Part shown: positions 22,265-29,166 of the stretch, piece after piece
Layout: the number at the start of each line of letters is the position of its first letter
Position numbering within the stretch: position 1 is the stretch's first letter
Origin: an uncultured Phascolarctobacterium sp.
GTDB lineage: Bacteria; Bacillota; Negativicutes; Acidaminococcales; Acidaminococcaceae
Length of the DNA stretch: 32,870 nt
Direction: 5' to 3'
NCBI GenBank assembly: GCA_905200645.1
Contig: CAJKLD010000027.1
Span: 1 to 32,870 of the forward strand
Notes under the pieces: generated by a model
Told to the model about the DNA's origin: nothing
Databases searched by the model: none
The model's input: the letters and a program-made list of their open reading frames with translations, nothing else
Made by a program: the position numbers and the translations under genes

Positions 22265-22633
22265 TTACAGCACTTCCGGTGCCAGAGAAATGATTTTCAT
22301 GAAGTCTTTTTCACGGAGCTCACGAGCAACAGGCCCAAAAATACGGGTGCCGCGAGGGCTCTTGTCGTCTTTAATAATTACAGCAGCGTTCTCATCGAAG
22401 CGGATGTAGGAACCGTCAGCGCGGCGAACACCCTTAGCGGAACGAACAACAACTGCTTTAACTACGTCACCTTTTTTTACAACGCCACCGGGTGATGCAT
22501 CTTTAACAGCACATACGATAACGTCACCGATATTAGCATATTTACGGTAAGAACCGCCTAATACACGGATACACATAACCTTCTTAGCGCCAGTGTTATC
22601 ACCAACATTAAGGATAGTTTGTTGTTGTATCAT
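22265..22633 (-). CDS. rplN: 50S ribosomal protein L14
   Basis: A 122-residue L14 located at the subunit interface. The N-terminus MIQQQTILNVGDNTGAKKVM, the middle GVVKKGDVVKAVVVR and the C-terminal FGPVARELREKDFMKIISLA are all standard. It starts with ATG behind AAGGGAGG, 37 bases after rpsQ, and has the normal length. Confidence 0.98.
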   Translation of the reverse strand: MIQQQTILNVGDNTGAKKVMCIRVLGGSYRKYANIGDVIVCAVKDASPGGVVKKGDVVKAVVVRSAKGVRRADGSYIRFDENAAVIIKDDKSPRGTRIFGPVARELREKDFMKIISLAPEVL

Positions 22634-22670
22634 GGATTTCCCTCCCTTGCCGGACTAGCACTCGGCAAAA

Positions 22671-22931
22671 TTATTTTGCACGCTCTAAAATCTCAATAAC
22701 GCGCCAGCATTTATCTTTGGACAGCGGACGAGTCTGCATAATTTGGACTACGTCGCCAATGTGTGCTTCGTTATTTTCGTCATGAGCTTTAAATTTAATA
22801 GTATGTTGTACGCCTTTTTTGTACAGCGGATGCTGAACGAAACGTTCTACTGCAACTACTACAGTTTTCTGCATTTTATCGCTGACAACTTTACCAACAC
22901 GGGTAACACGTGCGTTTCTTTCTTCGGTCAC
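22671..22931 (-). CDS. rpsQ: 30S ribosomal protein S17
   Basis: An 86-residue S17, a primary 16S rRNA binder with an OB fold. GKVVSDKMQKTVVVAVERF and the ending CWRVIEILERAK are signatures. The longest frame begins at an ATG at 22956-22958, but AAGGAGGAAA lies inside that extension, 8 bases before a GTG at 22929-22931. I therefore place the start at the GTG, giving (M)TEERNARVTRVG and the usual family length. It lies 32 bases after rpmC. Confidence 0.93.
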   Translation of the reverse strand: MTEERNARVTRVGKVVSDKMQKTVVVAVERFVQHPLYKKGVQHTIKFKAHDENNEAHIGDVVQIMQTRPLSKDKCWRVIEILERAK

Positions 22932-22963
22932 GACTGTTTCCTCCTTGTTATACTTCAAAACAG

Positions 22964-23158
22964 TTAAGCCTTGAGCTCACGTTCACGCTGGATTGTTTTG
23001 ATACGGGCAATGGATTTTTTAACGTCACGAATTTTTAACGGGTTTTCACATTGACCGGTTGCCATTTGAAAACGCAGATTGAAAAGCTGTTCTTTCAAAT
23101 CTGCCAATTTGGTGTCTAACTCAGCAGCAGACAATTCACGAATTTCTGTTGTTTTCAT
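22964..23158 (-). CDS. rpmC: 50S ribosomal protein L29
   Basis: A 64-residue L29, a two-helix protein at the tunnel exit that helps bind trigger factor and SRP. MKTTEIRELSAAELDTKLA, then LKEQLFNLRFQMATGQCENP are signatures. The ATG shares its A with the TAA of rplP (1-base overlap), so the two are translationally coupled. The ribosome binding site must lie within the rplP end (GGTGGTGAA). Confidence 0.97.
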   Translation of the reverse strand: MKTTEIRELSAAELDTKLADLKEQLFNLRFQMATGQCENPLKIRDVKKSIARIKTIQRERELKA

Positions 23159-23610
23159 TAAGCTTCACCACCCTTTTCTTGTGCGGCAGCTTCTGCTTCC
23201 TGTTGTGCTTTGGTTACAAATTTGCATTTGATAGGCAGTTTATGGCTTGCCAAACGCATAGCTTCCTTAGCAACTTCTTCGCTTACACCGTTCATTTCGA
23301 ACAGAACGCGACCAGGTTTAACTACTGCTACCCAGTATTCCGGAGAACCTTTACCGGAACCCATACGAGTTTCAGCAGGTTTTGCGGTAATCGGTTTGTC
23401 AGGGAAAATTTGAATCCATACTTGGCCGCCACGTTTAATATAACGAGTCATAGCAATACGAGCTGCTTCGATTTGACGGTTAGTAATCCAAGCGGGTTCC
23501 AGTGCTACCAGACCAAAATCGCCATGAGCAATTTTATTGCCACGCATAGCACGACCGGTCATACGACCTCTATGTTGTTTACGATGTTTAACTCTCTTCG
23601 GTAATAACAT
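23158..23610 (-). CDS. rplP: 50S ribosomal protein L16
   Basis: A 150-residue L16, which shapes the A-site tRNA binding region of 50S. MLLPKRVKHRKQHRGRMTG opens it; the core has RGGQVWIQIFPDKPITAKP and GSGKGSPEYWVAVVKPGRV. The C-terminus carries an Ala/Glu-rich tail slightly longer than in short L16 proteins. It begins 6 bases after rpsC and overlaps rpmC by one base. Confidence 0.98.
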   Translation of the reverse strand: MLLPKRVKHRKQHRGRMTGRAMRGNKIAHGDFGLVALEPAWITNRQIEAARIAMTRYIKRGGQVWIQIFPDKPITAKPAETRMGSGKGSPEYWVAVVKPGRVLFEMNGVSEEVAKEAMRLASHKLPIKCKFVTKAQQEAEAAAQEKGGEA

Positions 23611-23616
23611 GTCTGA

Positions 23617-24285
23617 TTATGCCTCCTTTGCCGGAGCAGCCTTAACTGCTTCTTTGCTTTCAGGAAGAACTTCGCCTTTGTAGATCCATACCTTAATGCC
23701 GATACGGCCATAAGTGGTATGAGCTTCTGCAGTGCCATAATCAATGTCAGCACGCAGAGTGTGCAGAGGAATGCTGCCTTCACGATAAGACTCGCTACGG
23801 GCAATTTCAGCACCGCCCAGACGACCACCGCAGGTAATTTTAATACCCTTAGCGCCCATACGCATGGTGCGACCAACGCATTGTTTCATTGCACGACGGA
23901 AAGCAATACGGCGTTCCAATTGAGCTGCAATGTTCTCTGCAACCAAGGTTGCGTCCATATCCGGGGTTTTAACTTCTACAATGTTGATGTCGATAGCGCT
24001 TTCAGTCATTTTCTTCAGGTCGGATTTGAGCAGTTCAATGTTGCTGCCTTGACGACCGATTACCATACCAGGTTTTGCAGTATGGATGGAAATGCGGGCT
24101 TTGTTGGATGCGCGTTCGATTTCTACCTTGGAGATACCGGACAAGAACAATTTTTCTTTAATGAATTCACGGATTTTAATATCTTCTAACAAGTACTTCT
24201 CATAGTCTTTATCAGCGTACCATTTGGAATCCCAGCCTTTGATAACGCCAACACGCAGACCATGCGGATTAACTTTTTGACCCAC
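23617..24285 (-). CDS. rpsC: 30S ribosomal protein S3
   Basis: A 222-residue S3 at the mRNA entry tunnel. The KH domain (about 38-107) has the GxxG loop in GMVIGRQGSN. The C-terminal domain contains GRTMRMGAKGIKITCGGRLG and EAHTTYGRIGIKVWIYKGE. MGQKVNPHGLRVGVIKGWDS is the usual start. It lies 27 bases after rplV with AGGAGG. A short Ala/Lys tail ends the protein. Confidence 0.98.
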   Translation of the reverse strand: MGQKVNPHGLRVGVIKGWDSKWYADKDYEKYLLEDIKIREFIKEKLFLSGISKVEIERASNKARISIHTAKPGMVIGRQGSNIELLKSDLKKMTESAIDINIVEVKTPDMDATLVAENIAAQLERRIAFRRAMKQCVGRTMRMGAKGIKITCGGRLGGAEIARSESYREGSIPLHTLRADIDYGTAEAHTTYGRIGIKVWIYKGEVLPESKEAVKAAPAKEA

Positions 24286-24312
24286 TATCTTTTCCCTCCT
24301 TCTGACGGGATA

Positions 24313-24645
24313 TTATTTTTCTTTAACTGCTACAGTTACATGGCTAGAGCGTTTCAAAATTTTGAAAGCCTGTCCACGGGAACGGGGATGAATGCGTTTC
24401 ATGGTCGGACCTGCATCAACGAAGCAGGAAGATACGATCAGATTATCCACGTTCATGTCAAAGTTATGTTCTGCATTTGCAACTGCACTGCGCAGAACTT
24501 TCTCTATTACCTCAGAACCAACCTTCGGGGTGAATTTGAGGATAGCGAATGCTTCACCAACGGATTTGCCGCGGATCAGATTGATTACGATGCGCAGTTT
24601 GCGCGGAGCAATGCGGATATATTTAGCAACTGCTTTTGCTTCCAT
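24313..24645 (-). CDS. rplV: 50S ribosomal protein L22
   Basis: A 110-residue L22 whose beta hairpin lines the exit tunnel near L4. Family segments are KYIRIAPRKLRIVINLIRGK and AVANAEHNFDMNVDNLIV, and the hairpin is in GPTMKRIHPRSRGQAFKI. No insertion of the kind linked to macrolide resistance is seen in the hairpin. It lies 21 bases after rpsS. Confidence 0.98.
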   Translation of the reverse strand: MEAKAVAKYIRIAPRKLRIVINLIRGKSVGEAFAILKFTPKVGSEVIEKVLRSAVANAEHNFDMNVDNLIVSSCFVDAGPTMKRIHPRSRGQAFKILKRSSHVTVAVKEK

Positions 24646-24666
24646 TCTTTATTTCCTCCCTTCCCC

Positions 24667-24942
24667 TTATTTTAAGCCGGTGGTCTTATCTGCGTGACCT
24701 TTGTAAGTACGAGTAGGAGCAAATTCTCCCAATTTGTGGCCTACCATATCCTCGGTAATAAATACCGGAACATGTTTGCGTCCGTCATGAACCGCAATGG
24801 TGTGACCAACGAAAGACGGAATAATAGTAGAGCTGCGAGACCAAGTCTTAACAACTTTTTTATCATTAGCGGCATTAAGCGCGTCAATTTTTTTCAAAAG
24901 ACTTGCATGGACAAAAGGTCCTTTTTTAACTGATCTGGACAC
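24667..24942 (-). CDS. rpsS: 30S ribosomal protein S19
   Basis: A 91-residue S19 of the 30S head, bound next to S13. MSRSVKKGPFVHASLLKKI starts it and TWSRSSTIIPSFVGHTIAVH plus the tail EFAPTRTYKGH complete the signature. Its ATG follows AAAGGAGG, 31 bases after rplB. Confidence 0.98.
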   Translation of the reverse strand: MSRSVKKGPFVHASLLKKIDALNAANDKKVVKTWSRSSTIIPSFVGHTIAVHDGRKHVPVFITEDMVGHKLGEFAPTRTYKGHADKTTGLK

Positions 24943-24973
24943 TAGGTTAGCCTCCTTTCTTTATCCTGTTCTA

Positions 24974-25804
24974 TTATTTTGTTCTACGTTTCAAAATTAA
25001 TTTAGTAGAAGCTTTTTTCTCTTTGCGAGTACGAGTACCGAATGCACATTTACCCCAAGGAGTAACAGGACGCTTACGACCAACGGGGGAGTGGCCTTCG
25101 CCGCCGCCGTGCGGATGGTCGTTCGGGTTCATTACAACGCCGCGGTTTGCAGGACGGATACCCAACCAACGGCTACGGCCTGCTTTACCGATGCAGATAT
25201 TTTCAGCATCAATGTTGCCAACCATACCAATGGTTGCACGGCAGTTGATATGTACTTTACGGATTTCGCCAGAGGGCAGACGCAGCAGAGCATAGTCGCC
25301 TTCTTTAGCCATCAGCTGAGCACTAGTACCAGCGCTGCGAGCCATTTGGCCGCCCTTACCGATTTTCATTTCTACATTGTGTACGGTAGTACCAAGAGGA
25401 ATGTTTTTCAGCGGCAGGCAGTTACCGGTTTTGATATCTGCGTCAGCACCGCTTACTACGGTATCGCCAACCTTAAGGTCCAGCGGAGCGATGATGTAAC
25501 GTTTTTCGCCGTCTGCATAATTTACTAAAGCGATGCGAGCGTTACGGTTAGGATCGTATTCAATGGTAGCAACTTTAGCGGGAATGCCGTCTTTATTGCG
25601 TTTGAAGTCAATGATACGATATTGTCTTTTATGGCCGCCGCCTTGATGACGGACAGTCATTTTACCGGTATTGTTACGGCCAGCGTGTTTATCGAGTTTT
25701 TCAACAAGCGGGCGGTAAGGCTTGTCAGTCGTAATCTCTTCGAAGGCAGACACAGTAATAAAGCGTCTGGAAGGAGAATACGGATTAAAGCTTTTAATAG
25801 CCAT
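24974..25804 (-). CDS. rplB: 50S ribosomal protein L2
   Basis: A 276-residue L2, essential for subunit joining and the peptidyl transferase region. It has an OB-fold domain (about 60-130), an SH3-like domain (about 130-200) and a long basic C-terminus. The conserved peptidyl-transferase-side loop is in MNPNDHPHGGGEGHSPVG, including the invariant histidine of HPHGGGEG. AGGAGG precedes the ATG; 27 bases after rplW. Confidence 0.98.
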   Translation of the reverse strand: MAIKSFNPYSPSRRFITVSAFEEITTDKPYRPLVEKLDKHAGRNNTGKMTVRHQGGGHKRQYRIIDFKRNKDGIPAKVATIEYDPNRNARIALVNYADGEKRYIIAPLDLKVGDTVVSGADADIKTGNCLPLKNIPLGTTVHNVEMKIGKGGQMARSAGTSAQLMAKEGDYALLRLPSGEIRKVHINCRATIGMVGNIDAENICIGKAGRSRWLGIRPANRGVVMNPNDHPHGGGEGHSPVGRKRPVTPWGKCAFGTRTRKEKKASTKLILKRRTK

Positions 25805-25831
25805 TTAACTTGACCTCCTATTATACGTTAA

Positions 25832-26122
25832 TTACATTCCTTCGAAAAGGGGAATCGTATTGCCTTCAGCAAGCTTCACGATTGCTTTCTTATAATCGGA
25901 ACGTTTGCCAACATATTTACCCATACGTTTGGTTTTGCCCATAACGCGGATAGTGTTTACATTAACAACCTTTACGCCAAAAACTGCTTCTACAGCTTGA
26001 CGAATTTCTACTTTGTTAGCGTCCAGGGGAACCTGGAAGGTGTATTTGTTCTCCTGCATCATCTGAGAAGTCTTTTCAGTGATGATGGGGCGAAGCAGTA
26101 AATCGCGAGGATTAGCAGCCAT
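25832..26122 (-). CDS. rplW: 50S ribosomal protein L23
   Basis: A 96-residue L23, the main docking protein for trigger factor and SRP at the tunnel exit. Segments DLLLRPIITEKTSQMMQENK and VEAVFGVKVVNVNTIRVMGK are typical, with the acidic tip residues of the docking loop near VPLDANKVE. The ATG overlaps the rplD stop by one base, and GAGGAGGTG lies within the rplD end. Confidence 0.97.
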   Translation of the reverse strand: MAANPRDLLLRPIITEKTSQMMQENKYTFQVPLDANKVEIRQAVEAVFGVKVVNVNTIRVMGKTKRMGKYVGKRSDYKKAIVKLAEGNTIPLFEGM

Positions 26123-26748
26123 TATGCGAGCACCTCCTCAATTTTTTCTACAACATCTTTAGCAAGGAAAACCTTGCTGCTGTTCAGGATATCAAAGCAG
26201 TTCAGGCCCGTGTTGGTGATGGTAGTAACCTTCGGCAGATTACGAGCGGAAAGCTCAACATTTGCATTGGAACCATCGGTAATGATCAGAGCCTTTTTGT
26301 CAGCAGCTTCGAAAGCGTTAAGCATGGAAGCTACTTGTTTAGTTTTGGGAGCGTCGAAAGCCAAGCCCTCAACTACAACCAATTCACCTGCTGCAACTTT
26401 AGCAGAGAGTGCGCAGCACAGTGCCAAACGACGAGCTTTGCGGGGCATTTTCTTTGCATAGCTGCGGGGTTGGGGACCAAAGGTGCAGCCGCCACCTACC
26501 CAAATAGAAGAACGGTTAGAGCCGCAACGAGCATGACCGGTACCTTTTTGTTTCCAAGGCTTACGGCCACCGCCACGAACCATACCACGGGTCTTGGTTG
26601 CGGAAGTACCTTGACGTTGATTTGCAAGCTGCATTACAACTGCTTGATGTACTACAGCTTCGTTAAATTCAGCGCCAAATACGGAATCATTTAATTCTAT
26701 TTCACCGGCAACTTGACCGGCCAGATTATATACTGATAACTTCGGCAT
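26122..26748 (-). CDS. rplD: 50S ribosomal protein L4
   Basis: A 208-residue L4. Its long loop (about 45-100, including TRGMVRGGGRKPWKQKGTGH and ARCGSNRSS) reaches into the exit tunnel, and no deletion is seen there. In E. coli L4 also represses its own operon; whether it does so here is unknown, although the S10 leader before rpsJ is structured. It lies 30 bases after rplC and is coupled to rplW by a 1-base overlap. Confidence 0.98.
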   Translation of the reverse strand: MPKLSVYNLAGQVAGEIELNDSVFGAEFNEAVVHQAVVMQLANQRQGTSATKTRGMVRGGGRKPWKQKGTGHARCGSNRSSIWVGGGCTFGPQPRSYAKKMPRKARRLALCCALSAKVAAGELVVVEGLAFDAPKTKQVASMLNAFEAADKKALIITDGSNANVELSARNLPKVTTITNTGLNCFDILNSSKVFLAKDVVEKIEEVLA

Positions 26749-26778
26749 TTAGAAGCATCCTCCTTTCTTTCGCTTATC

Positions 26779-27420
26779 TTATTTCTTAGGTTTTACGGTT
26801 TCTTTAATAACTACGTAAGAACCGGTAGCACCAGGAATGGCGCCCTTAACTAAAATAAGATTACGTTCTGCGTCTACACGAACAACAGCCAGACGTTGAA
26901 CGGTTACATTTTGATTACCCATACGGCCAGGCAGTTTTTTGCCTTTAATTACGCGGCCGCCAGGACCAGAATGCATGGGACCCATAGAACCGGGTTCACG
27001 ATGAGATTTGGAACCGTGTTTCATAGGACCACGAGCGAAATTGTGACGCTTAATAGTGCCTGCAAAGCCTTTGCCGCGGGATACGCCGCTTGCATCGATC
27101 AATTCACCAGCTTCGAAAATGTCAGCGGTAATTTTTTGACCAATTGTATATTCAGAAGGAGCAGACAGACGCAATTCTCTGACAAACTTAACCGGTGCTA
27201 CGCCAGCTTTGTCAAAATGGCCTTTCATCGGTTTGGTGGTATGTTTTTCTTTGATTTCACCAAAACCAAGTTGAACAGCGTTGTAACCATCTGTTTCTTC
27301 GGTTTTGTTTTGAAGTACTACGCAAGGACCTGCTTCTACAACAGTTACAGGAATCAGCTTGCCGTCAGCTTCAAAAATTTGGGTCATGCCCAGTTTCTTG
27401 CCTAAGATACCTTTAGCCAT
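26779..27420 (-). CDS. rplC: 50S ribosomal protein L3
   Basis: A 213-residue L3, an early assembly protein whose loop reaches the peptidyl transferase centre. The start MAKGILGKKLGMTQIFEADG and the loop KHGSKSHREPGSMGPMHSGP are signatures; the latter contains the conserved glutamine/histidine-rich tip region. It lies 15 bases after rpsJ, with GGAGG in that gap. Confidence 0.98.
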   Translation of the reverse strand: MAKGILGKKLGMTQIFEADGKLIPVTVVEAGPCVVLQNKTEETDGYNAVQLGFGEIKEKHTTKPMKGHFDKAGVAPVKFVRELRLSAPSEYTIGQKITADIFEAGELIDASGVSRGKGFAGTIKRHNFARGPMKHGSKSHREPGSMGPMHSGPGGRVIKGKKLPGRMGNQNVTVQRLAVVRVDAERNLILVKGAIPGATGSYVVIKETVKPKK

Positions 27421-27435
27421 TATTGCACCTCCTCC

Positions 27436-27747
27436 TTACAGTTTAATTTCGATATCTACGCCAGCGGGAAGATCAAGACGCATCAAAGCATCTACGGTCT
27501 TAGCGGTGGGTTCCAGAATGTCTACAAGTCTTTTGTGAGTACGCATTTCGAATTGCTCACGGGAATCTTTGTTTACATGCGGAGAACGCAGAATAGTGTA
27601 AATGTTTTTCTCAGTAGGAAGGGGAATCGGACCGGAAACTTGTGCGCCGGTGCGTTTTGCAGTTTCTACAATCTTTGTAGCACTTTGATCAAGTGCTTTG
27701 TGGTCATACGCTTTCAGGCGTATTCTAATCTTTTGAGACTTAGCCAT
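27436..27747 (-). CDS. rpsJ: 30S ribosomal protein S10
   Basis: A 103-residue S10 (NusE), both a 30S head protein and the partner of NusB/NusG in antitermination. MAKSQKIRIRLKAYDHKALD opens it; SGPIPLPTEKNIYTILRSPH is the conserved loop, and KRLVDILEP the final strand. It is the first gene of the S10 segment, 189 bases after tuf. TTAGGAGG precedes the ATG at about 10 bases with a T-rich spacer. Confidence 0.98.
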   Translation of the reverse strand: MAKSQKIRIRLKAYDHKALDQSATKIVETAKRTGAQVSGPIPLPTEKNIYTILRSPHVNKDSREQFEMRTHKRLVDILEPTAKTVDALMRLDLPAGVDIEIKL

Positions 27748-27776
27748 TAAAAAAATAACCTCCTAAAATCGCCCAG

Positions 27777-27840
27777 TTTCTATGAACGGACATACTCCGT
27801 GAAAATCTCCCTGTCTAACAGGCAAGCAACCTTTCACATC
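27777..27840 (-). promoter_or_regulatory. Structured 5' leader of the S10 segment
   Basis: Just before rpsJ the transcript can fold into several nested stems. GTGAAA pairs with TTTCAC (27832-27837 with 27799-27804) and encloses CCTGT-TAG-ACAGG (27810-27822). Next to it is ACGGA-GTATG-TCCGT (27786-27800), sharing two or three bases with the outer stem, so the two helices may compete. The block is followed by CTGGGCG and the Shine-Dalgarno. The layout looks like a cis-regulatory ribosomal-protein leader; the ligand, possibly L4, is not known. Confidence 0.5.
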
Positions 27841-27870
27841 ATCGCAGGGCCATACCAACAAACATAAGAA

Positions 27871-27898
27871 TATGAGGGGGTGACTATCCCCCCTCATA
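27871..27898 (-). terminator. Hairpin after tuf
   Basis: TATGAGGGGG, an 8-base loop and CCCCCTCATA form a perfect 10-bp stem 39 bases after the tuf stop. The tail TTCTTATGTT is only partly T-rich, so termination may be partial. It separates the str segment from the S10 segment; I saw no strong promoter after it, so some read-through into rpsJ is likely. Confidence 0.65.
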
Positions 27899-27936
27899 TA
27901 AATCAGGGATCTAACTTAAAATTAAAATTTCCGGAA

Positions 27937-29127
27937 TTAAGCTTCTTCAACTTCGGAAACAACGCCGGCGCCAACGGTACGACCGCCTTCGCGGATAGCG
28001 AAACGCAGACCTTTTTCAATAGCGATCGGGGTGATCAGTTCTACTTCCATGGTTACGTTATCGCCAGGCATTACCATTTCTACACCCTCGGGCAGCTCAG
28101 TTACGCCGGTTACGTCGGTGGTGCGGAAATAGAATTGGGGACGATAGCCATTGAAGAACGGGGTGTGACGGCCGCCTTCTTCTTTGGTCAGTACATATAC
28201 TTCACCTTTGAATTTGGTGTGCGGATGAATGCTGTTCGGTTTTGCCAATACTTGGCCGCGCTCGATTTCTTTACGGTCAACGCCACGCAGCAGGCAGCCA
28301 ACGTTATCGCCGGCTACTGCTTCGTCCAACAGTTTGCGGAACATTTCTACGCCGGTTACTACGGTAGATTTCTTTTCTTCCTTCATACCAACGATTTCTA
28401 CGGTGTCGCCAACTTTTACAGTGCCACGCTCTACACGGCCGGTTGCTACTGTGCCGCGGCCGGTGATGGTAAATACGTCTTCGACAGGCATCAGGAACGG
28501 TTTGTCGGTTGCACGTTCCGGCAGCGGAATATAGCTGTCTACTGCATCCATCAGTTCCATGATTTTTTCTTCATATTTTTTGTCGCCTTCCAAAGCTTTC
28601 AGAGCAGAACCTGCAATTACGGGAATGTCGTCGCCGGGGAAGTCATAGGAGCTTAAGAGTTCGCGAACTTCCATTTCTACCAATTCCAGCAGCTCTTCGT
28701 CGTCTACCATATCTACCTTGTTCAGGAATACTACCATTGCAGGTACGCCTACTTGACGAGCCAGCAGAATGTGCTCACGGGTTTGAGGCATCGGGCCGTC
28801 AGCAGCAGATACTACTAGGATTGCGCCGTCCATTTGAGCAGCGCCGGTAATCATGTTCTTTACATAGTCGGCATGGCCCGGGCAGTCAACGTGTGCATAG
28901 TGACGGGTTTCGGTTTGATATTCAACGTGAGAGGTGTTGATGGTAATACCGCGTTCGCGTTCTTCCGGAGCTTTATCAATCATGGAGTAGTCCATGAATT
29001 CTGCGCCGCCGCGCTCTGCCAAAACTTTGGTGATGGCTGCGGTCAGTGTAGTCTTGCCATGGTCAACGTGACCGATGGTGCCGATATTCAGATGGGGTTT
29101 AGTTCTTTCATATTTAGCTTTTGCCAT
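27937..29127 (-). CDS. tuf: Elongation factor Tu
   Basis: A 396-residue EF-Tu, the GTPase that delivers aminoacyl-tRNA to the ribosome. GTP-binding motifs are GHVDHGKT at 19-26, DCPGHADY near 81-88 and NKVDMVDD near 136. Domains 2 and 3 follow, with the C-terminus ending GAGVVSEVEEA. It follows fusA by 39 bases behind AAGGAGG, and a hairpin lies after it. A second tuf copy may exist elsewhere in the genome. Confidence 0.99.
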   Translation of the reverse strand: MAKAKYERTKPHLNIGTIGHVDHGKTTLTAAITKVLAERGGAEFMDYSMIDKAPEERERGITINTSHVEYQTETRHYAHVDCPGHADYVKNMITGAAQMDGAILVVSAADGPMPQTREHILLARQVGVPAMVVFLNKVDMVDDEELLELVEMEVRELLSSYDFPGDDIPVIAGSALKALEGDKKYEEKIMELMDAVDSYIPLPERATDKPFLMPVEDVFTITGRGTVATGRVERGTVKVGDTVEIVGMKEEKKSTVVTGVEMFRKLLDEAVAGDNVGCLLRGVDRKEIERGQVLAKPNSIHPHTKFKGEVYVLTKEEGGRHTPFFNGYRPQFYFRTTDVTGVTELPEGVEMVMPGDNVTMEVELITPIAIEKGLRFAIREGGRTVGAGVVSEVEEA

Positions 29128-29166
29128 TGTGAATTTCCTCCTTAAGATTGTTTCTTAAAACTAGGC

